From positions 806,001 to 870,000 of the forward strand of contig NZ_CP014944.1 of the NCBI RefSeq assembly GCF_001767295.1: a stretch of 64,000 nt of DNA, given 5' to 3'. The DNA comes from Colwellia sp. PAMC 20917. GTDB taxonomy: Bacteria > Pseudomonadota > Gammaproteobacteria > Enterobacterales > Alteromonadaceae. The notes under the pieces were generated by a model. It ran no database searches. It worked only from the letters and a program-made list of their open reading frames with translations, and was not told where the DNA came from. Of this stretch, positions 8,024-15,935 are shown one piece after another (the first letter of the stretch is position 1; every line of letters starts with the position of its first letter). The position numbers and the translations under genes are program-made.

Positions 8024-10234
8024 TTAGGCGGCTAACGTATCAAAGAAATCACCGAACAATGCACGTTGTTTGGCTTTATCCGATAACTTTGCACCACGAC
8101 TGGCGGCAATCCATGATGAGTAGCGGTACACGTTCGATGTGATGTTATGCATAGCTAACCAACGATTATGCTGCATGATGAGTAAGCACTGTTGATTACC
8201 ACTGTGACGATAGCCTGTATTACGCCCCACCGATTGGTTTGCTGTATCTGACATCAATAGTACATGCGCCTCATCTTCATCAAGACCTGTACTTGCCATC
8301 GCTAATGCAATGCGCTTGGGGTGTGGGTCAGAGATAATGACACATAGCTTATCAACATTGAGATTATTACGACCTTTACTGCTAACATGATTATCATCAT
8401 GACCAACACCATCAACAATGACCGCATCAAAGTAATCTGATGCTTGCTCTGTTAGTCTTTCTCTGGCGGATTTTCCGTGAGTTTTATCATTATTGGTCTT
8501 TTGCACCATCAACACCTCCAAGTTCGGCTCATACTCATGGTGCGGCTCACAAATGATGGTTGGTTGGTAGTCTTGGTGCTTCATCTCTAGTACAGGTGCA
8601 AGTTCAGCCGTTAAGAAGCACATCCGTAGTCGTTTGATGTACTGTACGTAATGTGGTGTTTCATTATCAGGTATGTGCCTTGGCTTACCCCATACGTTGA
8701 CCGCGGCATCCTTGGTAAGCGTGAACTCACCCAGCGTCATTTCATCTTGAAAAATAACATCTTTGACAAACAATCTGCTATCAAAACCATATTCAACCAA
8801 TGCTTTGAACTTGGCGGTGCTCATCACCAAGTGTTTACTAGTGTCATTAATCGCATCACGATTTTGCTGAAATTTTTCCATTAAGTTATCAGTATCATCT
8901 TTTAGAAACGGTAGTGATGTAATGATGGTTTTGAAGCTTTGTTTCCTAATCTTGGGTGACGATTGCTTGTCATAAGCCTTACTGAATGTACGAGTGATAG
9001 CAATAAGTTCATCATCACTAAAGTCTCGGTGCTTTTTAACCAATTCAGCATTGCCATAGATAACTTGCAGTTCAACACCGAGTTTGGTGCAGTTTTTAAT
9101 GAAGGATTGCATATTTTTATTGGTGTGGAAGTTAAACACGTAACGCTGGGTGTTTGGGTCGCCCTGTGCAAATCGTTGTAGTAATCGGCTTTTACCTCGA
9201 CCCGCATTGGTGTGCATAATGGCTTTGAAGTCAAAGCCATTCCGTATCAAGTTTCGTAGTTTATCTTCTATTGATTTTGCCCAGTCCTTCCATGCGATAG
9301 GTTGGTGCGCCAGTGCTTGCTGGTACTCTTTGGGTGAAAATAGCAGTCGCTTATAATCACGCTGACCTTGCTTATTAAGTTTATTATCCTTAATTGCGCG
9401 GCCTTCATTCATGATGTAGCAACCAGCACCATTGTCCTTACTGTTGCGCCTATAGCGAAGCGACTCATTCACGCGGGAATTAAATATCAATGGTTTGTGC
9501 AGGTTGTTAACTTGAAGATTGAATAGTTCATCCGATTTGGTCAATACAGCTTGTGGTAACTCATACACCATCATGCCTTGTGTTGATGCAATCACGGCAT
9601 CCTGTGAGTGCTGGGTTTCAAACTTCACCTTATCAATTTCATCCATGCAAGAAGATAACGGCTCACCACGAACAAACCATGCTCGTGGTTTTGTGTGCAA
9701 ATGGTACATGGGTGGTAGCATCAACTGATACCACTTGAACGAGCAATCATCAACATAATCACCAAACGATAGCTGGTTGATGATGTAGTTCGTAGCTTGA
9801 ACTTTAAATGCATGATTAATCACTTCAAAACCAAACGGGATGATAATACGAAAACGATTACCTTCCTTGCTTGACCATGACTCATAGATGATTGAGGCAA
9901 TGTTAAGCTGGGTAAGCTCGTCGATAATGGCTTGAACGTCAACGGTATCATCACCATCATAGTCGAGTACAATACATGATTGGCTCAAGGTTGATGCTTT
10001 ACCACGCCTTGCGGCGGTATCAGTGACCGATACGCCTGCCGAGTAGCTGGGTGAGCCCGTGAGCTTTAGTTCATCAATATCTTCTGGTGTCGTCTTTATT
10101 GATTTATCACATAATCTTTCAATTAAAGTGAATAGGTCATGGAACTCAACGTTATCAACGTAATGTGCCATTCTTGTAGATTTAATTTTATCGTAAACCG
10201 ATAGGGTTATGAATGTTTTTTGAAATATAGGCAT
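8024..10234 (-). CDS. Primase-polymerase / helicase fusion replication protein
   Basis: About 736 residues from the ATG at 10234; the frame also extends to a TTG at 10360 that would overlap the upstream gene. The N-terminal part has archaeo-eukaryotic primase (AEP) features: VLDYDGDD with metal-binding Asp91 and Asp93, then a SSKEGNRFRIIIP segment around 121-133, as in primases of phages and plasmids. The C-terminal part is a P-loop ATPase: NAGRGKS (about 343-349), an acidic QDEMT motif near residue 480, and QSVGRNTGYR near the end, which resembles helicase motif VI of superfamily 2. The protein probably primes and unwinds the element's own DNA. This makes the element a replicon-like unit, not a simple transposon. 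Confidence 0.8.
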   Translation of the reverse strand: MPIFQKTFITLSVYDKIKSTRMAHYVDNVEFHDLFTLIERLCDKSIKTTPEDIDELKLTGSPSYSAGVSVTDTAARRGKASTLSQSCIVLDYDGDDTVDVQAIIDELTQLNIASIIYESWSSKEGNRFRIIIPFGFEVINHAFKVQATNYIINQLSFGDYVDDCSFKWYQLMLPPMYHLHTKPRAWFVRGEPLSSCMDEIDKVKFETQHSQDAVIASTQGMMVYELPQAVLTKSDELFNLQVNNLHKPLIFNSRVNESLRYRRNSKDNGAGCYIMNEGRAIKDNKLNKQGQRDYKRLLFSPKEYQQALAHQPIAWKDWAKSIEDKLRNLIRNGFDFKAIMHTNAGRGKSRLLQRFAQGDPNTQRYVFNFHTNKNMQSFIKNCTKLGVELQVIYGNAELVKKHRDFSDDELIAITRTFSKAYDKQSSPKIRKQSFKTIITSLPFLKDDTDNLMEKFQQNRDAINDTSKHLVMSTAKFKALVEYGFDSRLFVKDVIFQDEMTLGEFTLTKDAAVNVWGKPRHIPDNETPHYVQYIKRLRMCFLTAELAPVLEMKHQDYQPTIICEPHHEYEPNLEVLMVQKTNNDKTHGKSARERLTEQASDYFDAVIVDGVGHDDNHVSSKGRNNLNVDKLCVIISDPHPKRIALAMASTGLDEDEAHVLLMSDTANQSVGRNTGYRHSGNQQCLLIMQHNRWLAMHNITSNVYRYSSWIAASRGAKLSDKAKQRALFGDFFDTLAA

Positions 10235-10344
10235 TTGAATGCTTCTTGTTATATTTGGTGAGAGGTGTGCTGTGGCAAGTGAAAACCTTGGTGACCACTG
10301 AATACGAAGGGTGTATTGGTTGTTGTCGCAGCAATGAAGTCGAA

Positions 10345-10668
10345 CTAAAACTCTATGCAATCGGTGAGGTAAATTGCAGTTGTAGGTTTTGGTGTTTTTG
10401 GTGATGCCACCTTTGCATCTGGTTGGGTTGTGAGGGTGGTGGTGTGCTTTATTTCCGATGATTGGCGCTTGGTATCAGGAAAAATCACCCCTTCCGTTAG
10501 GTATTTGGACTTTGATTGCTTGGTTGTAACGGGGGTTCGTGGTGCTTCGTCATTGATTGATGATGCTTCTCTATCAGGGAACACTAGTCCTTCTGTTAAG
10601 TATACGTTTTTTATTGGATTATTCGGTGTTACGGTGCTCTTGATGGGTTTTTGGGTGTGTTTGGTCAT
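10345..10668 (-). CDS. Small protein with three YLTEG-type repeats
   Basis: About 107 residues from the ATG at 10668, chosen because GGAG lies six bases upstream; the in-frame ATG at 10680 lacks a ribosome site. The protein is low in complexity, rich in Thr, Pro, Lys and Ser, and probably unstructured. It carries a motif three times: VYLTEGLVFPD, KYLTEGVIFPD and, at the C-terminus, IYLTDCIEF. Repeated short motifs on a flexible chain suggest binding to a partner with several copies of one site. It is the first gene of the transcript that continues into the primase gene. I do not recognise the family. Confidence 0.65.
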   Translation of the reverse strand: MTKHTQKPIKSTVTPNNPIKNVYLTEGLVFPDREASSINDEAPRTPVTTKQSKSKYLTEGVIFPDTKRQSSEIKHTTTLTTQPDAKVASPKTPKPTTAIYLTDCIEF

Positions 10669-10921
10669 AGTTGACTCCATTTTATAATTTTTAATAGACC
10701 ATCAAAAACCAGAAAGTAACGAGCACACGGAGGCTGTACAGAGCTATGTGGCTAGTAATTTTGGTTTGATGATTGTAGTTTTTGGAGTGAGATAAGGTTC
10801 GATGAAATTCGAAAGGGGCGCAACACTTCAGGTGGTATTATAACCGAAAGTGCTGCTATTTGCAATCGAGGGGCCTTGGGGCTCTGTTTTTGTCGTTATG
10901 TATAAGTTAATTATTGGGTTC
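10669..10921. other. Promoter-bearing spacer inside the element
   Basis: Short gene-free stretch; its one clear signal is the leftward promoter at 10837-10865. Confidence 0.4.
10837..10865 (-). promoter_or_regulatory. Sigma-70-type promoter for the YLTEG-primase transcript, with operator-like inverted repeat
   Basis: On the minus strand TTGCAA (10860-10865) and a perfect TATAAT (10837-10842) are 17 bp apart. An imperfect inverted repeat (AACACTTCAGGT 10822-10833 and ACCGAAAGTGCT 10843-10854, 9 of 12 pairing) brackets the -10 box, as expected for repressor control. Confidence 0.6.
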
Positions 10922-11365
10922 CTAGTTCGGTGGAGATACGCCTGTTATGGTGTCACCTTCGATTGTGCTAAAGACATTTCCCCTATCAATACCTACAAAT
11001 CTACCCGTCGTTTCATTGTTTTCGATTTGCATCTGATAGCAATTTACATTTATACCTTCTTTGGAGGATATGTAGGTAACAGAGCAAGTATTACCTTCCA
11101 TGATATCCGCTTCAATTAATTCCAGTAATTCAATGATGGTGTCTTCTGTGATTAGAGTTTTATCATCAAAGATTGAATGGTGAAGTGATGTCGATAGCAA
11201 CCCAAAAGATACGAAATTAGCTCCTATATTAAATGGTATGCCAGCATTATTCATAGCGTTACAGATAATCATGACACTTGGTTGCTGTAAAAATTCATTT
11301 ATATTCTTGACTTTGAATGCGCTTGTTTGGAATAGGCTGATGTGTTTGTTGGTTGTATTTTTCAT
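10922..11365 (-). CDS. Element protein of unknown function
   Basis: About 147 residues from the ATG at 11365, which has AGGAGAA at good spacing. The frame is open further upstream to 11536, but that extension overlaps the divergent gene and encodes an artificial-looking hydrophobic stretch. The protein is soluble, contains HHSIFDDKTLITEDTIIELLELIEADI in its middle (no longer stretch needed to describe it) and ends in an acidic tail. No family was recognised. It is transcribed divergently from the right-hand micro-operon across a shared promoter region, a layout often used by regulators. Confidence 0.6.
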   Translation of the reverse strand: MKNTTNKHISLFQTSAFKVKNINEFLQQPSVMIICNAMNNAGIPFNIGANFVSFGLLSTSLHHSIFDDKTLITEDTIIELLELIEADIMEGNTCSVTYISSKEGINVNCYQMQIENNETTGRFVGIDRGNVFSTIEGDTITGVSPPN

Positions 11366-11411
11366 GTGATTTCTCCTGATTGGTTTTCTTCTATTTATTC
11401 CATTAAAAAAG

Positions 11412-11471
11412 GTTATTAACTTTACTATTAAGTTTTCTTGGGAAATTAATTTTATAAATAGTGTTAATAAC
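11412..11471. promoter_or_regulatory. Divergent promoter region with inverted GTTAATAAC boxes
   Basis: GTTATTAAC at 11412-11420 and GTTAATAAC at 11463-11471 are inverted copies flanking the AT-rich spacer between the leftward and rightward element genes. They may be operators, possibly for the ribbon-helix-helix-like protein encoded at 11767. Confidence 0.45.
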
Positions 11472-11495
11472 AAAACCATAAGAAAGAGAATATAT

Positions 11496-11783
11496 ATGAA
11501 TAAACTAGAGGATTTTTTGATGCGAGTGGTCTGCACTGGTGGCGGACTAGTTGGTTCAAGTATACAAGCTGTTAGTGATGGTGAGTTGGTTGCGGCGTTT
11601 AATCAAGCTATTGCTAATTCATCATTCGACAGCCGAAAACTTGGAAAGGAACTTTTTAAAAGAAAGTACAAAAGTTTGAGAGCAAGTCAGTCGAATGATA
11701 GTGGCAATTTGTTGTTGGCAGATATGTTAGCTGTATTTTTCAATTGCAGCACAATTGGGGGTAACAATGAAAAAAATAGTTAA
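11496..11783 (+). CDS. Small element protein, first gene of the right-hand micro-operon
   Basis: The protein has 95 residues with a Gly-rich N-terminal segment (VCTGGGLVGSSIQ), a basic middle (KLGKELFKRKYKSLRASQS) and no membrane helix. A GAGA ribosome site precedes the ATG. Its 3' end overlaps the next gene (ATG at 11767) by 17 bases, so the genes are coupled. No family was recognised. Confidence 0.6.
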   Translation: MNKLEDFLMRVVCTGGGLVGSSIQAVSDGELVAAFNQAIANSSFDSRKLGKELFKRKYKSLRASQSNDSGNLLLADMLAVFFNCSTIGGNNEKNS

Positions 11784-11907
11784 AGCATATTCGCTTCCGC
11801 CAGAGTTGGCACATTGGCTAAAGTCGACATCAGAAACCTATAAAGTCAGCCAAAGCGCATTACTATCAAAACTATTAACCAGAATAAAGGAACTTCATCA
11901 TGACTAG
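11767..11907 (+). CDS. 46-residue ribbon-helix-helix-like protein
   Basis: The micro-protein starts MKKIVKAYSLPPELAHWLK and continues with a second helix around VSQSALLSKLLTRIKEL. A short strand followed by two helices is the plan of Arc/CopG-type ribbon-helix-helix repressors. It overlaps both neighbours (17 bases upstream, 8 bases downstream). The likely role is to repress the element's divergent promoter or control copy number; this is inference from fold pattern and position. Confidence 0.6.
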   Translation: MKKIVKAYSLPPELAHWLKSTSETYKVSQSALLSKLLTRIKELHHD

Positions 11908-12133
11908 ACAAATACCACCGCCATCACACCCATTGCATAACACGTTCAAGAGTATGTTGCCGTTATTGAATAAGATTCATCAACGCTCACGACTGCCAGA
12001 AACTATTTTAGCTAAGCGTCTTCGGAAGCTTGAGATATTGAAGTCTCAAGGTTTAACTGTTGATGATTTGGGTCAAGGAAGGTCAATCTTTGATGATGCT
12101 GGTGATAGTTGGGAAAATCATGATGATGGTTAA
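11900..12133 (+). CDS. Small helical protein ending inside the right inverted repeat
   Basis: The protein has 77 residues with a good ribosome site (AAAGGAACTT). The N-terminus is Pro-rich (RQIPPPSHP), the middle is helical and basic (LAKRLRKLEILKSQG), and the C-terminus is acidic. Residues 61-77 are encoded by the terminal inverted repeat, so the element end is also coding sequence. It could be a DNA-binding or replication-control partner of the preceding protein; no family was recognised. Confidence 0.6.
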   Translation: MTRQIPPPSHPLHNTFKSMLPLLNKIHQRSRLPETILAKRLRKLEILKSQGLTVDDLGQGRSIFDDAGDSWENHDDG

Positions 12134-12376
12134 TATTTCCCACCGATAAGCTTAACCAGTGACCCACGACGAACATCATCAACATTAACAGTAGTATCAT
12201 TAATAGTTTCACTGATAGTGATGATGGAGGTTTATTGGTGTCATTCAAATGGTGATGATGGAGTGAATAGGTGTTCAAATTAGTTGTAACTGTGATACTG
12301 GCTGTGATACTAATTGATTGAACCGAGATGAATAGCTTGTTAAATATGGGCTGTAGAGCCTATGGAAGTATTGGGT
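12080..12376 (-). repeat. Right 297-bp terminal inverted repeat
   Basis: Inverted copy of 4708-5004. Its inner part contains the 3' end of the gene at 11900-12133 and its outer three bases overlap the 3' end of ffs. Confidence 0.85.
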
Positions 12377-12486
12377 GGCAACCCTAGCAGCCACACCTCG
12401 GCACATGAGTCGTCTGCTGCGGTTGCTTCCTTCCGGATCTGGCCGAGTTCACAGAGTATCATTGCGAGGGGACCGAAAGGGTCACC
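12373..12486 (-). ncRNA. ffs: 4.5S (SRP) RNA
   Basis: On the minus strand the sequence contains GGCCAGATCCGGAAGGAAGC followed by AACC, the nearly invariant domain IV loop region of bacterial SRP RNA that binds Ffh. The 114-nt length equals that of the E. coli molecule. The 5' end GGTGACCC pairs with the 3' end AGGGTTGCCACC. The RNA targets inner-membrane proteins for co-translational insertion. The element at 4701-12384 abuts its 3' end and restores the last bases, so the RNA should remain functional. What followed it originally now lies 7.7 kb away, so 3' processing may use the inverted repeat. Confidence 0.95.
12374..12384 (+). repeat. attR-like direct repeat GGTGGCAACCC within ffs
   Basis: Identical to 4701-4711 and forms the last bases of the SRP RNA gene (read in reverse complement). 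Confidence 0.75.
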
Positions 12487-12520
12487 ATAGATAGTTGTCG
12501 TTCTCACTTCAACGGCGCGA

Positions 12521-12549
12521 ATTATGGCTAAAGATTTAGCTTGATGCAA
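12521..12549 (-). promoter_or_regulatory. ffs promoter
   Basis: On the minus strand TTGCAT (12544-12549), a 17-bp spacer and CATAAT (12521-12526) are followed by a GC-rich TCGCGCCG discriminator, as expected for a growth-rate-controlled stable RNA. The 5' end would then be processed to the mature RNA. Confidence 0.7.
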
Positions 12550-12637
12550 GCGCTAGTTATATAAATAAAATCGTTCGCTGTTTTTTTAACCATACTAGTA
12601 GGTGTATAGCTAAAATAACCTTTAGATTATCTTTAGA

Positions 12638-13495
12638 TTATGGACGTTCGCGCGCCAACCGTTCATTAATTTCTAATAAGACTGATTTAATCACCAATAG
12701 GTTTTCTTTACCTAAACGTAATAACAGTTTATCGGCAGCATCAAGGGCTTCTATTTTTTCATCTTTGTAGCGAAACATCACACTGGGGCGAACTAAGTCT
12801 AATGATTCTTTTGGAATTTCCATATCCAAGACCTTGGTAATAGCATCATGCAACACTTCAGTAAAGTTGTCGTCTGGATAGCCTAGCTCTGCATAAGCTT
12901 GATCAATCAAAGGCTTCATTTCAAAGTAAGACTGCACCAGTGTTTCACTGTCAAATGAACGCAGTAAATCAACATAAAGTGTAAAACGTCGTGTTGCTGA
13001 CTCATCCCACTTCCAATCACTACTTGCACCGTTGTTAACCTCATTTGCTAAAAATTTAGCATTAGGTTTAATTAACGGGCTATGAGCGTAAGCAAGATTA
13101 CCTTGTGCAAAATTATCAGTAAATACCACAAAACGGCGGATCATATCTTTATCAATGACCAACTTTAACAGTTCTTTACGCCAAGTAAAACTTGGTAGCT
13201 TTTCTTGTAACCAAACATCACTTTCATTTAAGGTCGGTAATATCGGTTCAGGCGCAATAGCAACAAGGGGCTCTGTCACCACTAAAGGAAAAACTTCTTC
13301 TTCAGCTAATATCGGCTCTACTATAGGCTCGGGCGGAGTTACAGCCTTAACGATGGCCACTGGCGCTAACTCAACAACTTCTTGTTCGGTTGTCGATGAC
13401 ATATATAACCAAACTAAGGCGGCTATCACGATAGCAATAATAACGGCAATAATGCCCCAAGAGGTCTGTTTACCTTTTTGCGCTTGATCTTCCAT
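12638..13495 (-). CDS. DUF3014 inner-membrane-anchored protein
   Basis: The protein has 285 residues. One membrane helix lies at about residues 13-31 (GIIAVIIAIVIAALVWLY), followed by a Pro/Glu/Val-rich linker to about residue 85 and a helical domain to the end. The linker plus single anchor places the C-terminal domain in the periplasm. This matches DUF3014 proteins of marine gammaproteobacteria; their function is unknown. The neighbouring SRP RNA gene is in the same direction, about 90 bases from its promoter. Confidence 0.75.
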   Translation of the reverse strand: MEDQAQKGKQTSWGIIAVIIAIVIAALVWLYMSSTTEQEVVELAPVAIVKAVTPPEPIVEPILAEEEVFPLVVTEPLVAIAPEPILPTLNESDVWLQEKLPSFTWRKELLKLVIDKDMIRRFVVFTDNFAQGNLAYAHSPLIKPNAKFLANEVNNGASSDWKWDESATRRFTLYVDLLRSFDSETLVQSYFEMKPLIDQAYAELGYPDDNFTEVLHDAITKVLDMEIPKESLDLVRPSVMFRYKDEKIEALDAADKLLLRLGKENLLVIKSVLLEINERLARERP

Positions 13496-13640
13496 AGGTA
13501 CCTAATATTCAATTTATCTAAAGGATGCATGATGAATAACCATTGCAACCCGTTTTCATCTAAGTTGCAAGGGAAATACGTGATCTAAAATAACTTTTAT
13601 CTGAAATTGAGTTTTATCTTTTTATATTATTACTTAACAA

Positions 13641-14294
13641 TTATAAAATAGCATCGTCTTGATTTTCTGGTAATGCTTTTATAAAAGCGGGTAACTGGTT
13701 ACAACGCTCAACGATGGCATTAATAAGCGGAAATGCTGACATATCTACTTTAAAACGATTTGCATTGTAAACTTGTGGAACAAGGCAAAGATCAGCAATA
13801 GTGACATCGTCACCATAGCAGTATTTTCCTGATACCTTTTGTAGTTTTTCTTCAAAGGCAGCAAAACCAATGCTCATCCAATGATGACTCCAAGCTAATT
13901 TATCTCCATCTTCAGCACCTAGTGTATTGACGAGATATTGTTGTACTCGTAAGTTAGTTACCGGGTGTACTTCACAAGCGATATCTAAGGCGAGTGCTTG
14001 CACTTGTGCTTTAGCATAAATACTTACGGGATAGAGCTGTGGTTGAGGGTATTTATTATCAAGGTAATCAAGTATTGCCATACTTTGATTTAGCACTAAG
14101 TCGCCATCAACTGTCTCATCAATTAACGTTGGAACTAAATGGGTTGGATTAAGTGCAATATAAGCTGCACTGTGCTGTTCACCGCCATTGTTAACTAAAT
14201 GAACGGGTACAGATTCACAATCAATGTTTTTCAAGTGCAAAGCAATTCTTACTCGATATGCAGCGGACGAACGCCAATAACCAAAAAGTTTCAT
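13641..14294 (-). CDS. maiA: Maleylacetoacetate isomerase (zeta-class GST)
   Basis: The protein has 217 residues, the usual zeta-GST length. The N-terminal thioredoxin-like domain carries RSSAAYRVRIALHLK, the glutathione-binding SSxxxRVR motif of this class, and NQSMAILDYLD is the second glutathione-site motif. It converts maleylacetoacetate to fumarylacetoacetate in tyrosine breakdown. It lies 33 bases after tyrR in the same direction, which links it to the PhhAB-TyrR pathway genes upstream. Homogentisate dioxygenase and fumarylacetoacetase genes are not in the window. Confidence 0.9.
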   Translation of the reverse strand: MKLFGYWRSSAAYRVRIALHLKNIDCESVPVHLVNNGGEQHSAAYIALNPTHLVPTLIDETVDGDLVLNQSMAILDYLDNKYPQPQLYPVSIYAKAQVQALALDIACEVHPVTNLRVQQYLVNTLGAEDGDKLAWSHHWMSIGFAAFEEKLQKVSGKYCYGDDVTIADLCLVPQVYNANRFKVDMSAFPLINAIVERCNQLPAFIKALPENQDDAIL

Positions 14295-14327
14295 TTTATA
14301 TCTCTATTTGTTATCTGTATTAATTAT

Positions 14328-15878
14328 TTAAATTTTAACAGTTTTTTTATTGATGTCATATTCACGTAATTTATTTGCAATGGCGGTATGACTTAATCCT
14401 AGTTTTTTTGCTAATTGTCGAGTACTTGGATAAGCCGGGTATAGTTTTCTAAGTAAATCAGCTTCAAAACTTTTAACCGCAGCATCTAAAGTTCCTTCAA
14501 ATTCCTTTTCTAGATAACCATGTTCACGTGTATATGCAGGTAATTGCAGATGAGAGGTCATCACAATACTGCCTTCCATTAATGATACCGCACGAATTAA
14601 TACATTTTCGAGCTGACGAACATTACCAGGCCAAGGATAATGTTCGATAAAATCACGACAGTCATCTGACATAGTGATAATCGTTTTACCAATACGTTGA
14701 CCAAATTTAACAATAAAAAATTCAGCTAGAGGAATAATATCCGAACGTCGGTCACGCAATGAAGGTATATTTAGTCCAAGTACATTTAAGCGGTAGTAAA
14801 GGTCTTCTCTAAAATCGCCGGTAGAAACCATGCTAAGCAGGTCACAGTTGGTTGAGCTAATGATCCTGACATTGACCCTTATCTCTTTCTCGTCATTGAC
14901 GCGACGAAAAGTACCATCTTGAATGACACGCAGCACTTTAGTTTGTAATTTAGGTGACATCTCCCCCACTTCATCTAGAAATATGGTGCCACCGTCTGCT
15001 GATTCAAATAAACCCCGCTTAGCTTTATTCTCGCCTTTTGAACCCGCACCAAAAAGTTCTGTTTCTGCATCGTCATCAGGTAATGCTGCACAGCTTAAAG
15101 TCATAAAAGGTTTGTTACTGCGATCACTCGCAGCGTGACAAGCATGAGCTAAAAGTTCTTTGCCCGTGCCCGTTTCACCGACAATGAGCATTGAAGAGTC
15201 AAGGAGTGCCATGCGTTTTGCTTCACGAATAACTTTACGCATCGAGCCACTACTTGCTTGTATACCGGCAAAATTATTTTCATTCGCTTGTTTAAAGGCA
15301 CTTATTTGTTGGCCTAAACGTGCTTCTGATTTTAAAATTAATACCGCACCCGCTAAAACGGGGATACCGCTTTGATCGGTCACATGGATAGGCATGATAT
15401 CAGCCACAAAGTCATCATCTTGAAACTTTAAGCGACGCGTTTGAGCAAGGACTTCATCGGCATCTAACCAGCGATTAAAATTAAAGCCTTTTAACCAATT
15501 GCCAACATTATCGCCAATAATTTCATGATCTTTACAGCCCATAATACCGGCAGCTACGGTATTTACAATACGGATATCACCTTTTGCATCAATAGATATA
15601 AAGGGATCAGGAAAAGTTTTAATGAGCGTGGAGAGCTCATTACGCTCACGTTCAGAGGGCATAAAAGGTGTTGTTTTTACATCATTTACGCCTTCAATTA
15701 AACGTAAACGCGGCATAAAAGTTTGTAATTGGCTAAATTCTAAGTCAGGTATGTTGATAAAAATTTCGCCGGGCTGCTTTAGTTCGATGCCACGTAAATT
15801 GATTTCATGTTCAACAAATATTTCTAATACTTCTCGGGCAATGCCGACTCGATCGCAACAAACAATTTCTAAACGCAT
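14328..15878 (-). CDS. tyrR: TyrR-type transcriptional regulator of aromatic amino acid genes
   Basis: The protein has 516 residues in the TyrR order: ACT domain (1-70, MRLEIVCCDRVGIAREVL), PAS domain (about 80-190), AAA+ domain (about 205-430; Walker A GETGTGKE, Walker B FLDEVGEMS) and a C-terminal helix-turn-helix (TRQLAKKLGLSHTAIANKL). The GAFTGA loop needed to activate sigma-54 polymerase is absent (LFGAGSKGENKAKRG instead), as in TyrR, so it works with sigma-70. A TyrR box lies 39 bases upstream, pointing to autoregulation. It probably controls phhAB and maiA in response to Phe, Tyr or Trp. Confidence 0.9.
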   Translation of the reverse strand: MRLEIVCCDRVGIAREVLEIFVEHEINLRGIELKQPGEIFINIPDLEFSQLQTFMPRLRLIEGVNDVKTTPFMPSERERNELSTLIKTFPDPFISIDAKGDIRIVNTVAAGIMGCKDHEIIGDNVGNWLKGFNFNRWLDADEVLAQTRRLKFQDDDFVADIMPIHVTDQSGIPVLAGAVLILKSEARLGQQISAFKQANENNFAGIQASSGSMRKVIREAKRMALLDSSMLIVGETGTGKELLAHACHAASDRSNKPFMTLSCAALPDDDAETELFGAGSKGENKAKRGLFESADGGTIFLDEVGEMSPKLQTKVLRVIQDGTFRRVNDEKEIRVNVRIISSTNCDLLSMVSTGDFREDLYYRLNVLGLNIPSLRDRRSDIIPLAEFFIVKFGQRIGKTIITMSDDCRDFIEHYPWPGNVRQLENVLIRAVSLMEGSIVMTSHLQLPAYTREHGYLEKEFEGTLDAAVKSFEADLLRKLYPAYPSTRQLAKKLGLSHTAIANKLREYDINKKTVKI

Positions 15879-15916
15879 TTACCTTACCTTAATAGCCAAG
15901 TATTCCTGTTTGGTAT

Positions 15917-15934
15917 TGTAAACTAATTTGTACA
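15917..15934. promoter_or_regulatory. TyrR box upstream of tyrR
   Basis: TGTAAA-N6-TGTACA, one change from the TyrR/PhhR consensus TGTAAA-N6-TTTACA, 39 bases from the tyrR start. It suggests autoregulation of tyrR-maiA. Confidence 0.6.
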
Positions 15935-15935
15935 A

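Larger units (their letters stand above)
4701..12384. mobile_element. 7.7-kb integrated element at the 3' end of ffs, bounded by direct and long inverted repeats
   Basis: The element lies between two copies of GGTGGCAACCC (4701-4711 and 12374-12384). The right copy is the 3' end of the 4.5S RNA gene, so insertion leaves the RNA intact. Just inside both ends is a 297-bp inverted repeat in which I found no mismatch (4708-5004 and 12080-12376). Cargo, left to right: zinc-ribbon membrane protein, 88-residue protein, serine recombinase, primase-polymerase/helicase, YLTEG-repeat protein, an unknown 147-residue protein, and a rightward three-gene operon whose last gene runs into the right repeat. 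No tyrosine integrase, large serine integrase or DDE transposase is present, so the integration enzyme is unclear. A replicative satellite or an integrated (perhaps linear) plasmid is possible. The boundaries are seen directly; mobility is inferred. Confidence 0.8.

Noticed and set aside
10235-10360. Longer N-terminus for the primase/helicase from a TTG codon
   Set aside because: TTG start, overlap with the upstream gene and a sequence unlike a primase N-terminus; the ATG at 10234 was chosen.
14328-15878. Sigma-54 activator function for the TyrR-like protein
   Set aside because: The GAFTGA loop is missing, so contact with sigma-54 is unlikely in spite of the AAA+ domain.
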